Shown: in pieces, positions 21,653 through 30,990 of the stretch
Layout: each line of letters begins with the position of its first letter
How positions within the stretch are numbered: the stretch's first letter is position 1
DNA from: an uncultured Clostridia bacterium
Lineage (GTDB): Bacteria; Bacillota; Clostridia; TANB77; CAG-508
Assembly (NCBI GenBank): GCA_947624925.1
Contig: CANQMG010000004.1
Coordinates: 1-32,719, forward strand
DNA length: 32,719 bases
Direction: 5' to 3'
Notes under the pieces: generated by a model
Database searches by the model: none
What the model saw: the letters and a program-made list of their open reading frames with translations, nothing else
What the model was told of the DNA's origin: nothing
Position numbers and translations under genes: made by a program

Positions 21653-23239
21653 ATGAAACAAGTAAAAGGTTATGTTAGTTTCGTATTGCATGCTCATCTT
21701 CCTTTTGTACATCATCCTGAAAGTGATGATTACTTAGAAGAAGAATGGCTGTTTGAAGCTATCTCAGAAACATATATACCACTACTAACTAATTTTAAAA
21801 AATTAGAGGAGGAAAAAGTTGATTTTAGAATAACAATGTCAATTACTCCCCCTCTTCTTTCTATGTTAGATAGCAAACTTTTGCAGAAAAAATATATTAA
21901 TTATTTGAAAAAGCATATTGAATTATGTAAAAAGGAAACTATTCGTACAAAATATGATGAAAAGCTTAATAAATTATCATATTATTATTTAAATAGATAT
22001 TCTAATGATTTACATATTTTCAAAGATGTTTATAACTGTAATTTAATAAATGGATTTAAATATTTTCAAGATATTGGCGTGTTGGAAATTATAACATGCG
22101 GAGCTACTCATGGATATTTTCCTATTTTATATATTAATGAAAATACTGTTAGGGCACAAATTGCTGTTGGAGTTCAAACTTATGAAAAATATTTTGGTAG
22201 AAAGCCTCGTGGAATATGGCTACCAGAATGTGGTTATGTTCCTGAGGCAGATAAATATTTAAGAGAATTCGGTATAGAATATATCATAACAGAAACTCAT
22301 GGTATTTTGTATGCAAATCCTACTCCTATTTATGGAACTTTTGCTCCTATTGTATCTCCTTCTAATGTCATTGCATTTGGTAGAGATTTAGAATCTTCTA
22401 GACAAGTTTGGAGTTCTATTAATGGATATCCTGGAGATTATAATTATAGAGAATTTTATAAAGACATTGGCTATGAAGCTGATTATGAATATATAAAGCC
22501 ATATATTGCACACAACGGAGCTAGAGTTCCTACAGGTATAAAATATCATAGAATAACTGGAAATACTGATTATAAAGATTATTATAATCCTGAATGGGCT
22601 ATGGATTCTGTATATAAACAAGCTGGTCATTTTTTTGATTGCAGGCAAAAACAAATAACAGATTTAGCACCTAATATGGAAAATCCTCCTATTATATTAT
22701 GTCCTTATGATGCTGAACTTTATGGGCATTGGTGGTACGAAGGTCCTGATTGGCTATATGTTTTATTTAAAAAAATTTATTATGATAAATGTAATTTTGC
22801 CTTAATTACTCCAAGTGAATACATAGACAAATATCCTAATATGCAAGTTTCAACTCCTTGTAGGTCAAGTTGGGGTGCAAATGGATATAGTGAAGTATGG
22901 TTAAATCAAACTAATGATTATATTCATAGACATTTGCATGTTGCTGGAGATAGAATGGTAGAACTTTCACATTTATATCCTAATGCAAAAGGATTAACAA
23001 AGAAAGCTTTAAATCAATGTGCTAGAGAATTATTACTTGCTCAAAGTAGTGACTGGTTATTTATTATTACAAATGGTACAATGGTTGATTATGCAAAAAA
23101 ACGTGTAAAAGACCACATTGGTCGTTTTACAAAATTATATAATTCAATAAAAAATAATGAAATTGATGAAGAATTTTTAAAGGATATTCAAAAAAAAGAT
23201 AATATTTTTCCAGATATTGATTATATGATTTATTATTAA
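21653..23239 (+). CDS. GH57-family (DUF1957) 1,4-alpha-glucan branching-type enzyme
   Basis: 528 aa; GYVSFVLHAHLPFVHHPE, ATHGYFPIL, GIWLPECGY, PYDAELYGHWWYEGP and AQSSDWLF typical of GH57 branching enzymes. Confidence 0.9.
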   Translation: MKQVKGYVSFVLHAHLPFVHHPESDDYLEEEWLFEAISETYIPLLTNFKKLEEEKVDFRITMSITPPLLSMLDSKLLQKKYINYLKKHIELCKKETIRTKYDEKLNKLSYYYLNRYSNDLHIFKDVYNCNLINGFKYFQDIGVLEIITCGATHGYFPILYINENTVRAQIAVGVQTYEKYFGRKPRGIWLPECGYVPEADKYLREFGIEYIITETHGILYANPTPIYGTFAPIVSPSNVIAFGRDLESSRQVWSSINGYPGDYNYREFYKDIGYEADYEYIKPYIAHNGARVPTGIKYHRITGNTDYKDYYNPEWAMDSVYKQAGHFFDCRQKQITDLAPNMENPPIILCPYDAELYGHWWYEGPDWLYVLFKKIYYDKCNFALITPSEYIDKYPNMQVSTPCRSSWGANGYSEVWLNQTNDYIHRHLHVAGDRMVELSHLYPNAKGLTKKALNQCARELLLAQSSDWLFIITNGTMVDYAKKRVKDHIGRFTKLYNSIKNNEIDEEFLKDIQKKDNIFPDIDYMIYY

Positions 23240-23337
23240 TACAAGTTTCCAAAAATGCTTCCTTGAATAAAATAATGTATATCTAATTGTTTTTTAGTAG
23301 ATACTATTATTTGATAAAAAGGAGGCTTTTTTCTTTT

Positions 23338-24192
23338 ATGAAATCATTATGCATTAAAACTAATAATACACAAATAATAGATTATCTACTAGAAGAATTT
23401 AATAACATTGATTTAGATAATATATATATATCAAAAAGATTTTTTAAAATATATGATAATCTAATAATACACTATTTAGGAAATAACCATCCTTTATTTT
23501 ATTCGACAATTTCGAATATATTAACATCTTGTATAATTTCTTTTTACGAAGGAAAAATACTTAAAAATATATTAGAATACAATTATTTTTATTTTGATAA
23601 CTTTGAAAAAGTTGAGATTTTAAAAAATATAAACACTTTGTATACTACAAATGATTACTTAACAAAATATGATAAAATTAATTCATGCTTAAATAATTAT
23701 TTTAAAGAAAAACATTCTATTGTTATAGATGGATTTGTAAATTTCAGATTAAAAGATTATATAATGTTTTTAGATGGATTTATTGATTTAGCAGTCAATA
23801 AATATTTAATAGATAAAGAATATAACGAATTTGTAAATATCTTAAGATTATATATAAATTCTGAATCATACAATAGTAAATATGAACAAGTTCATCTCAT
23901 ATATACTAAAAATAATTCTATATTAGTAGATAATGATAAAAATATTATTCCAACTTATGATGACATTTTTAATGCAAAATATCTATCTGATATATCATTT
24001 TCTTCAAATGATTATATATTAAATACATTGTTAAGAGTACTTCCTAAAAATATAACAATTCACTTAATTAATACAAACTGTGATGAATTTATAAATACTT
24101 TAAAATTAATTTTTCAAGACAAAGTAAATATTTGTGAAGATTGTGATATATGTAATATATATAAAATAAATTTTTATTCAGATTTTAAATAA
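23338..24192 (+). CDS. YtxC-like sporulation protein
   Basis: GGAGG at 23321..23325 favours ATG at 23338 over the upstream ORF start (23287). ISKRFFKIYDNLIIHYLGN and YINSES...VHLIY plus FRLKDYIMFLDG resemble YtxC. Confidence 0.6.
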   Translation: MKSLCIKTNNTQIIDYLLEEFNNIDLDNIYISKRFFKIYDNLIIHYLGNNHPLFYSTISNILTSCIISFYEGKILKNILEYNYFYFDNFEKVEILKNINTLYTTNDYLTKYDKINSCLNNYFKEKHSIVIDGFVNFRLKDYIMFLDGFIDLAVNKYLIDKEYNEFVNILRLYINSESYNSKYEQVHLIYTKNNSILVDNDKNIIPTYDDIFNAKYLSDISFSSNDYILNTLLRVLPKNITIHLINTNCDEFINTLKLIFQDKVNICEDCDICNIYKINFYSDFK

Positions 24193-24199
24193 TAATTTA

Positions 24200-24248
24200 C
24201 TCCAACAAAATATTATGATATTATATTATCAATAATATTTTATTGGAG
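24200..24248 (+). promoter_or_regulatory. Hairpin overlapping the traX Shine-Dalgarno sequence
   Basis: CTCCAACAAAATATTAT (24200..24216) pairs with ATAATATTTTATTGGAG (24232..24248), one mismatch; inner gata/tatc also pairs; TTTTT follows. Confidence 0.6.
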
Positions 24249-24256
24249 GTTTTTAT

Positions 24257-24988
24257 ATGTCTTCATTTGCTTTGAAAATAATAGCTGTAATAACTATGTT
24301 TATTGATCATTTTGGATACATTGTTTATGGACAAGTTTCATTTTTTAATTACATAGGAAGATTAGCATTTCCAATATTTGCTTTTCAAATTTCAGAAGGT
24401 TATATACATACTAAAAATCTAAAGAATTATTTTATTAGATTAACAATATTTGGCGTAATATCACAAATTCCATATATGCTATTTCTTTCAACTTATAAGG
24501 AAAATATTCTTTGTCCTAATATATTCTTCACACTGATATTAGGTCTTTTATGCATTACTGTATATGATAAATTTAAGATTAAAAATAAAAGCATTATGGA
24601 TAATTCTAGTAACTCTAATTACAAACATAAATGTTTTATTAACAATTTATTAGGAATATTTTTTCCATTAATAATTATGTCATTAAGTGAATTGTTAAAT
24701 TTTGATTACGGATTTTTCGGTGTTGCATTAATTTTCATATTTTATATATTTAAAAATAATAAAATATTTATGAATATTGCTAGCATACTAGCAATTACCA
24801 TATTCTATATTATAAGAATAATAGAATATCCAACATATAAATATGTAATACTTTGTATTTTTACACTGATACCTTTAATCTTTATAAACTTATATAATGG
24901 CAAAAAAGGAAAGGATAGCAAATATATCTTATATCTTTTCTATCCTTTACATTTAATACTTATATATGTACTATCTTTTTTAATATAA
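24257..24988 (+). CDS. TraX family membrane protein
   Basis: 243 aa; LKIIAVITMFIDHFGYI, RLAFPIFAFQISEGYIHTKNLKNYFIRL and LFYPLHLILIY are TraX hallmarks. Confidence 0.88.
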   Translation: MSSFALKIIAVITMFIDHFGYIVYGQVSFFNYIGRLAFPIFAFQISEGYIHTKNLKNYFIRLTIFGVISQIPYMLFLSTYKENILCPNIFFTLILGLLCITVYDKFKIKNKSIMDNSSNSNYKHKCFINNLLGIFFPLIIMSLSELLNFDYGFFGVALIFIFYIFKNNKIFMNIASILAITIFYIIRIIEYPTYKYVILCIFTLIPLIFINLYNGKKGKDSKYILYLFYPLHLILIYVLSFLI

Positions 24989-25711
24989 TTTTATAATAGC
25001 ATGTAGTAGCTTATCTTCTCCAGCACCTTTAATAGTTACTATATGCTTATTGTTTTCATTTGAATAATAACATTGTATAATATCATTTAATTTTAATTCC
25101 TTTTTATACATTATTTCTATATTTTTAAAATTGTTATTTTCATATACTTCTTCTGGTAAAGTGTTTATTGCAAAATCCACATAATTTAAATTATTTACGT
25201 GTCTGTTCGTATCTAAATCTCTTCTTTGAATTTTGTATTCAAAAAGTAATCGATTATTATCTGGCTCTTTTAATTTCTCTTGCATTTTTTCTTCAAGTAT
25301 TTCCTCTGGTATTGTTCCATCATATGCATTAATCACTTCATCAGTTATCTTTTTTATCATATGTGTATTACTATCTGCTAATATCCATTTAGATGATGCT
25401 TTTGCTATAATTTCATTGTTTTCATTTACAACAGTAAAATCACGGTAAGCACCTATTTTTGTAAATATTCTTGGCCAAGTTGTAACAGTTAATATATCAT
25501 TACATTTTGGAAAATCTATTATTTCAAGTTTCCAATTAAGTATAATCCATGTTACACCTGTTTTTTCTGTATCATTAATTCCATAACCGCATGCTGCAGA
25601 ATGCATTCCTGCAGCTTCTTGCAGCATTTTTAAAAAGCCTTTTATTCCCATCTTTTTATTAATCTCTAAATCTGGATATTCTACCTTAAACTTATATACA
25701 AATTTTGACAT
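24980..25711 (-). CDS. Acyl-ACP thioesterase (FatA-like)
   Basis: 243 aa hot-dog protein; WIILNWKLEI, VTTWPR, RDFTV and RRDLDTNRHVNNLNYVDFAINTLP. Confidence 0.9.
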   Translation of the reverse strand: MSKFVYKFKVEYPDLEINKKMGIKGFLKMLQEAAGMHSAACGYGINDTEKTGVTWIILNWKLEIIDFPKCNDILTVTTWPRIFTKIGAYRDFTVVNENNEIIAKASSKWILADSNTHMIKKITDEVINAYDGTIPEEILEEKMQEKLKEPDNNRLLFEYKIQRRDLDTNRHVNNLNYVDFAINTLPEEVYENNNFKNIEIMYKKELKLNDIIQCYYSNENNKHIVTIKGAGEDKLLHAIIKLY

Positions 25712-25729
25712 TTTTAATTTACCTCCTTG

Positions 25730-27686
25730 TTACACCTTTCCATTAATAAGCTTTATTTTATCTCTTATTTCAGCAGCCTTTTCAAATTCCATCTCACTTG
25801 CATATTTTAGCATTTCTTCTGTTAATCTATTTATTACATCATCTATATTTTCTTCTTCATTTATATTATACTCTTCTTTTATTTCTTCTACCATAGTTGC
25901 TTTTATTGTATCTCTTATATCTTTTTGAATTGTTTTTGGAGTTATACCATGCTTTTTATTATATTCACTCTGTAATTTTCTCCTTCTATTTGTTTCTGTA
26001 ATTGCCTTTTCCATACTCTCAGTTAATTCATCTGCATACATTATAACTTTTCCTTCTGTATTTCTAGCTGCACGTCCTATAGTTTGAATTAATGAACGTT
26101 CTGATCTTAAAAAACCTTCTTTATCTGCATCCAATATTGCAACCAATGATACTTCTGGTATATCTAATCCTTCTCTTAACAGATTTATACCAACTAACAC
26201 ATCAAATTTTCCAAGTCTTAAATCTCTTATTATTTCCATTCTTTCTAAAGCTTTAATATCTGAATGCATATATTTAACTCTTATATCAATACCAGCTAAA
26301 TAAGCAGTCAAATCCTCAGCCATTTTCTTAGTAAGAGTTGTTACTAAAACTCTTTCATTTTTTTCTGCTCTTATCCTTATCTGCTCAATTAAATCATCTA
26401 TTTGATTTTCTATAGGTTTAACTTCTATTTCTGGATCTAGTAAACCTGTTGGCCTAATAATTTGCTCTACAATATTTTCTTTTGAGTGTTCTTTTTCATA
26501 ATCAGCTGGAGTAGCACTTACAAAAATACATTGATTTATTCGTTTCTCAAATTCTTCAAATTTTAATGGTCTATTATCAAAAGCAGAAGGCAATCTAAAG
26601 CCATATTTTACTAATGATTCTTTTCTTGCTCTGTCACCATTATACATCGCTCTAACTTGCGGAATTGTTGCATGAGATTCATCTATAAGTAATAAAAAAT
26701 CATTTGGAAAATAGTCAAATAATGTAAATGGTGCTGAACCTGCCTCTCTTCCACTTATATGCCTTGAATAATTTTCTATTCCTTGGCAAAAGCCAGTTTC
26801 TTTCATCATTTCTATATCAAAATTTGTTCTTTCTTCTATTCTTTGTGCCTCAATAAGTTTGTTTTGAGATTTAAAAAATTTTACTTGTTCCTCCATTTCT
26901 TCTTCTATTGTTTTAATTGCTCTTTCCATCTTTTCAGATGTTGTTACATAGTGAGAATTTGGAAATATCATAATATGATTTCTATGTCCTATTACTTTTC
27001 CTGTTAAAGGATTTATCTCATTAATTTTTTCAATTTCATCTCCCCACATTTCAACTCTAATTGCACTTTCACTTTGGTCTGAAGGATAAATTTCTATAAT
27101 ATCCCCTTTAGCTCTAAATGTACCTCTTTTAAAATCTAATTCATTTCTAGAATATTGCATTTTTATAAGCTTTCTTAATATTTCATCTCTTGTCTTTGTC
27201 ATTCCAGGTCTCAATGAAATAATCATATTCTCATAATCGATTGGATCTCCCAAACCATATATACAAGAAACAGATGCTACAATAATAACATCTCTTGTTT
27301 CAAATAAAGCAGCAGTAGCAGAATGTCGAAGCTTATCTATTTCATCATTAACAGAAGAATCCTTTTCTATATACGTATCAGAGGATGCAATATATGCTTC
27401 CGGTTGATAATAGTCATAATAGGAAACAAAGTATTCTACGTTGTTCTCTGGAAAGAACTCTTTAAATTCGCTGTAAAGCTGTCCTGCCAAGGTTTTGTTG
27501 TGTGCTAAAACAAGAGTTGGCTTTTGTACTTTTTCTATTATATTTGCCATTGTAAAAGTCTTTCCGAGAACCTGTAACTCCTAGAAGTGTCTGGAATTTC
27601 TTGCCTTCTTTAATTCCATTTGATAAGTATTCTATTGCTTGTGGCTGGTCGCCAGTTGGCTTATAGTTTGAATGTAATTTGAACAT
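25730..27686 (-). pseudogene. uvrB: Excinuclease ABC subunit B with a single frameshift in Walker A
   Basis: Start [21 protein letters not shown] (ATG at 27686, AAAGGAGG upstream). Frame breaks at LLGVTGS|; removing base 27566 restores [33 protein letters not shown]. Confidence 0.93.
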
Positions 27687-27699
27687 TTTTCCTCCTTTT

Positions 27700-27824
27700 G
27701 TGACCGATAAAAACAACAACTATTAACCAAAAATTCGTGTAATTAACCGAACAAATTTGTGTAATTTTGTTTGCTTTTTCATTTTTTTAGTAAACATAAA
27801 TGGCGATTACACGAATCCGGTCAC
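27700..27824. repeat. Nested inverted-repeat region, MITE/IS-end-like
   Basis: GTGACCG (27700..27706) / CGGTCAC (27818..27824); ATTCGTGTAAT (27733..27743) / ATTACACGAAT (27806..27816); direct repeat AAATTYGTGTAAT at 27731 and 27753. Confidence 0.55.
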
Positions 27825-27849
27825 TAAATTTTTATATTTGTTTTCTCAA

Positions 27850-27942
27850 TTATTTTATAATTTTCCAATATCCTGCTTTATCCGTTCCTATTCTTTGTAA
27901 TATTTCTTTTTCTTTTAAAATTTTATCCCATAATTTATCTTT
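27850..27942 (-). pseudogene. 3' remnant of an AlbA_2-type ATP-binding/transcriptional regulator protein
   Basis: In-frame DKLWDKILKEKEILQRIGTDKAGYWKIIK* directly after an in-frame stop; resembles the ...RIGSDKxGYWKII C-terminus of AlbA_2-domain proteins. Confidence 0.4.
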
Positions 27943-27984
27943 TTACAATTAATATATCAATTAAACTAGTGCATTTATTAAATT

Positions 27985-28848
27985 TTATCCATTTATTAAG
28001 AATATACTAATCATTATCAATAAAGCCGCAAATACCTTTTTTAATAGATCATTCCTTTCTTTTAAGAATATATATCCAACAATTACATTTCCAATAACAG
28101 ATAAAGAACATAAAGGAGCTACAGATGTTACATCTCCTAATTGATATGCTCTTAACTGAATTGCTATCATTGTTCCCCAACATATACTAGTTATTATTAT
28201 TGCTTTTTTATCACCATTTGCATATTCATTTTTCAAGTTTGAAAATTTTATTTTTTCTAAAATGGAAATTAAAAAAGCTGGAATTAAAGATGTTAACATC
28301 GCATAAATTGCTAAATTAAAATTATCTGAAATATTAACATCTAAAAACAATGCTATAGATAGTGCAATATTAGATAATACTCCTAGAAAAACATATTTAT
28401 TTAGTTTTTGCTCTCCCTTTTTATAAAATATAAGGAAATTACTAAATATAATTAAACTTGCTCCTATTATTTTTTTTAAAACAAATGGTTCTTTAAAAAA
28501 GAATAAGCCAGCTAATATCATAAACACAGTGGATAATTGATTAATGATACTAAATGTTGATGCTTCTATCCCATTTCTTACTGTTGTATTGATTCGATCT
28601 GAAAGAGCATAAAAAACACAAGATACAATTAGCAATAAGTAAACTTTCCAATCTGTTGTAATAGTAAATTTAAAACAAGGTAATAATATTAATGCAAAAA
28701 TGCTTGCCATAAATTGTAATAAAACTGTTAATGCTCCATCATTTTTAGATTTTTTTGTCGCAATTTTATAAAATTGCGTATATAGTATACTTAAAATTAT
28801 ATATATTACTACAAAAAAAAGCCACATTATAAAAATTCTCCATATCAA
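27985..28848 (-). CDS. EamA/DMT-type transporter
   Basis: 287 aa, about 10 hydrophobic segments; FSIINQLSTVFMILAGLFFFKEP and LCSLSVIGNVIVGYIFLKERN. Confidence 0.8.
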   Translation of the reverse strand: MIWRIFIMWLFFVVIYIILSILYTQFYKIATKKSKNDGALTVLLQFMASIFALILLPCFKFTITTDWKVYLLLIVSCVFYALSDRINTTVRNGIEASTFSIINQLSTVFMILAGLFFFKEPFVLKKIIGASLIIFSNFLIFYKKGEQKLNKYVFLGVLSNIALSIALFLDVNISDNFNLAIYAMLTSLIPAFLISILEKIKFSNLKNEYANGDKKAIIITSICWGTMIAIQLRAYQLGDVTSVAPLCSLSVIGNVIVGYIFLKERNDLLKKVFAALLIMISIFLING

Positions 28849-28939
28849 TTATCTTATTTTTATCTATCATTTTTTAACGGTTTTTTCAAAAGCAAACAAT
28901 TTTGCTTAAGTATATTATAACACAAATGGTGTTTCTACC

Positions 28940-29716
28940 TTAAATATTTATTCTGCATACACTAATAGTCTTTCCAGTCTGTTCATCAATTTCAAATATA
29001 CATCCATTAAAACAACAATTTTCGTCACTACAAAATTTAGAGTCGTCTTTAAGTTCTTTTCTATATCTTTCTACTTCAAATTCTAGGTCATAACCTATTC
29101 CAGAATTTATTGGTCCACACATTCCAATGTCTGTTATATAACCAACTCTACCATACAATATCTGTTCATCTGCTGTGGGTATATGTGTATGTGTACCAAA
29201 TAAAATAGATATTTTATCTTTAAGAAAATATGCCATTGCTCTTTTTTCATTTCCATATTCACTATGAAAATCAATTACTCTTATTTTTATGTCATCATCA
29301 ATTTTTGAAATTACTTCATCTATTGTATTGAAAGCATTTAGTGATTCTCCTAGTCCTTTTCCTAATATATTAGATACAAAAATCTTATTTCCACCGTATT
29401 TATAAATAGCATATCCTTTATTTATTGTTTCTCTTTTATAATTTATTGGAACCAATAATCTGTAATCATCTATTTCATATATATCTTTATTAGAATATGT
29501 ATGATTACCCATTGTAACTACATTAACACCTGCATTTATTATTCTTTCAAATATATTTTTGGTAATTCCCCTAGCATTATCTGCATTTTCTCCATTAGCT
29601 ACTATAAAATCTATTAAAAATTCTTTTTTTATTAATGGCAAATCTCTTTCTATTCTTTTTACAGCATTTTCACCTACAATATCACCTATTGCCAAAATTT
29701 TCATTTCATTCTCCAT
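28940..29716 (-). CDS. ymdB: YmdB-family metallophosphoesterase (TIGR00282-type)
   Basis: 258 aa; ILAIGDIVGENAVKRIERDLP, VANGENADNARGIT, TMGNHTYSNKDI, FHSEYGNEKRA, FGTHTHIPTADEQIL. Confidence 0.92.
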   Translation of the reverse strand: MENEMKILAIGDIVGENAVKRIERDLPLIKKEFLIDFIVANGENADNARGITKNIFERIINAGVNVVTMGNHTYSNKDIYEIDDYRLLVPINYKRETINKGYAIYKYGGNKIFVSNILGKGLGESLNAFNTIDEVISKIDDDIKIRVIDFHSEYGNEKRAMAYFLKDKISILFGTHTHIPTADEQILYGRVGYITDIGMCGPINSGIGYDLEFEVERYRKELKDDSKFCSDENCCFNGCIFEIDEQTGKTISVCRINI

Positions 29717-29886
29717 CCTTATACATTTTTATCCAGAATATCTACAAAGTATTGCTTCTAATCCAATATTTATATCAATTAACCTTTTTTTATAATTTTT
29801 ATCTAATAATATAAATTCATATATTATATTTTTTAATACTACTCCTTATTAAATCCTATTTATTTCTTAAAAAAACTCTTTTATTT

Positions 29887-29992
29887 TTAATGGTATTTTT
29901 TACATATTTCATTTATAAAATAATCAAAAAATTTTATATCATTCATATATTTAAGATGCCATTGTACTGCTATTATATTTTTATTTTCATTA
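29887..29992 (-). pseudogene. C-terminal remnant of a peptidase C26 (class I glutamine amidotransferase-like) gene
   Basis: NENKNIIAVQWHLKYMNDIKFFDYFINEICKKYH* corresponds to the C26 ending ...IIAVQWHPE...FF.YF..E; overlaps the 3' end of the methyltransferase in another frame. Confidence 0.7.
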
Positions 29993-30812
29993 TTGCTACA
30001 ATTCCATCTTCCAATGATTTTTCTATATTTTGATTAATAATTCCAAATTTATTTATAGAATACAATTCATCGATAACTTCATTAAATTTATGTATTTCTA
30101 CAACATCAAAGCCTATATCTCCAAAGAAACTTTTTATATGATTTATATCTTCAAAACGGTCAAGTATATTGTTTCTATTCGTTGTTTTTGTTAAATTTTT
30201 ATTAAAATTTGGTAATGCTGCATTTTCTGATTGAATAAATTTTTTTGGCGTAACATCACATGTAATCCAAATTCCACCATGTTCTTGTAAAATTTTATAT
30301 ATATTTTGTGCTACTCTTGCTTTTTCACTAAATGATAAATATCTAAATAATCCTTCATTAATAATAACTACTTCTCCAGAATTTAGCATAGAATTACATC
30401 TTTCAAAATCACTGTACCTAAGTGCATTTCCATCAACAATTTTTAAATTACCTAACGTATTTATATTTAAATCATCTATAATTTTTTTCTTTGTATTAAC
30501 TATTTTAGGTAAGTCCATTTCAATATAGTTGTAACCTTTTTGAGAATATATAATGCCTCTTGAAACATATCCACTAGCAAGTTCTAAAACTTGCTTAATG
30601 TTTGATTTATCTAATAATCTATTAGTCAATTTGTATCTAGCCTCTATTTCAGTTGCTAAATTTTTATTTAAAGAAACATTTTTAATTTCTTTTCTTATAT
30701 ATTTTGTTAATAGTTTATAAATGTCTTTTTCATATGGTATATCTGTAAATGTTCTTGGATATGATGTAACTATAGCAGTTGGAATAATTTCTTCATATTC
30801 TTTATCATTCAT
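29973..30812 (-). CDS. Leucine carboxyl methyltransferase-like SAM-dependent methyltransferase
   Basis: 279 aa; VLELASGYVSRGI (motif I), YIEMDLPKIV, VVIINEGLFRYLS, GGIWITCDVTPK. Confidence 0.8.
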   Translation of the reverse strand: MNDKEYEEIIPTAIVTSYPRTFTDIPYEKDIYKLLTKYIRKEIKNVSLNKNLATEIEARYKLTNRLLDKSNIKQVLELASGYVSRGIIYSQKGYNYIEMDLPKIVNTKKKIIDDLNINTLGNLKIVDGNALRYSDFERCNSMLNSGEVVIINEGLFRYLSFSEKARVAQNIYKILQEHGGIWITCDVTPKKFIQSENAALPNFNKNLTKTTNRNNILDRFEDINHIKSFFGDIGFDVVEIHKFNEVIDELYSINKFGIINQNIEKSLEDGIVAIMKIKI

Positions 30813-30990
30813 TTTAAATTATCACCTTTCTAAAATTAAATTGCTAAGGTATTTATATCATATATTTATATAAAAATCTATAATTGTGATAAATTTTTCA
30901 ATATTATTATTGTCTTTAGTGTTGACTTTTATTGTTAGTATAATACTTTAAAATTATAAATAATAAGTTTTAATAAAGAATTTTATGATT

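Noticed and set aside
27540-27600. Programmed ribosomal frameshift in uvrB
   Set aside because: No slippery heptamer or stimulatory structure at the site; one extra base in a conserved Walker A codon fits mutation or error better.
27748-27761. LexA/SOS box upstream of uvrB (CGAACAAATTTGTG, palindromic core ACAAATTTGT)
   Set aside because: The left half matches CGAAC but the right half deviates from GTTYG; too weak to call in AT-rich DNA.
30839-30990. Possible small RNA or riboswitch upstream of the methyltransferase
   Set aside because: Very AT-rich with no convincing conserved structure or terminator; no recognisable RNA family.
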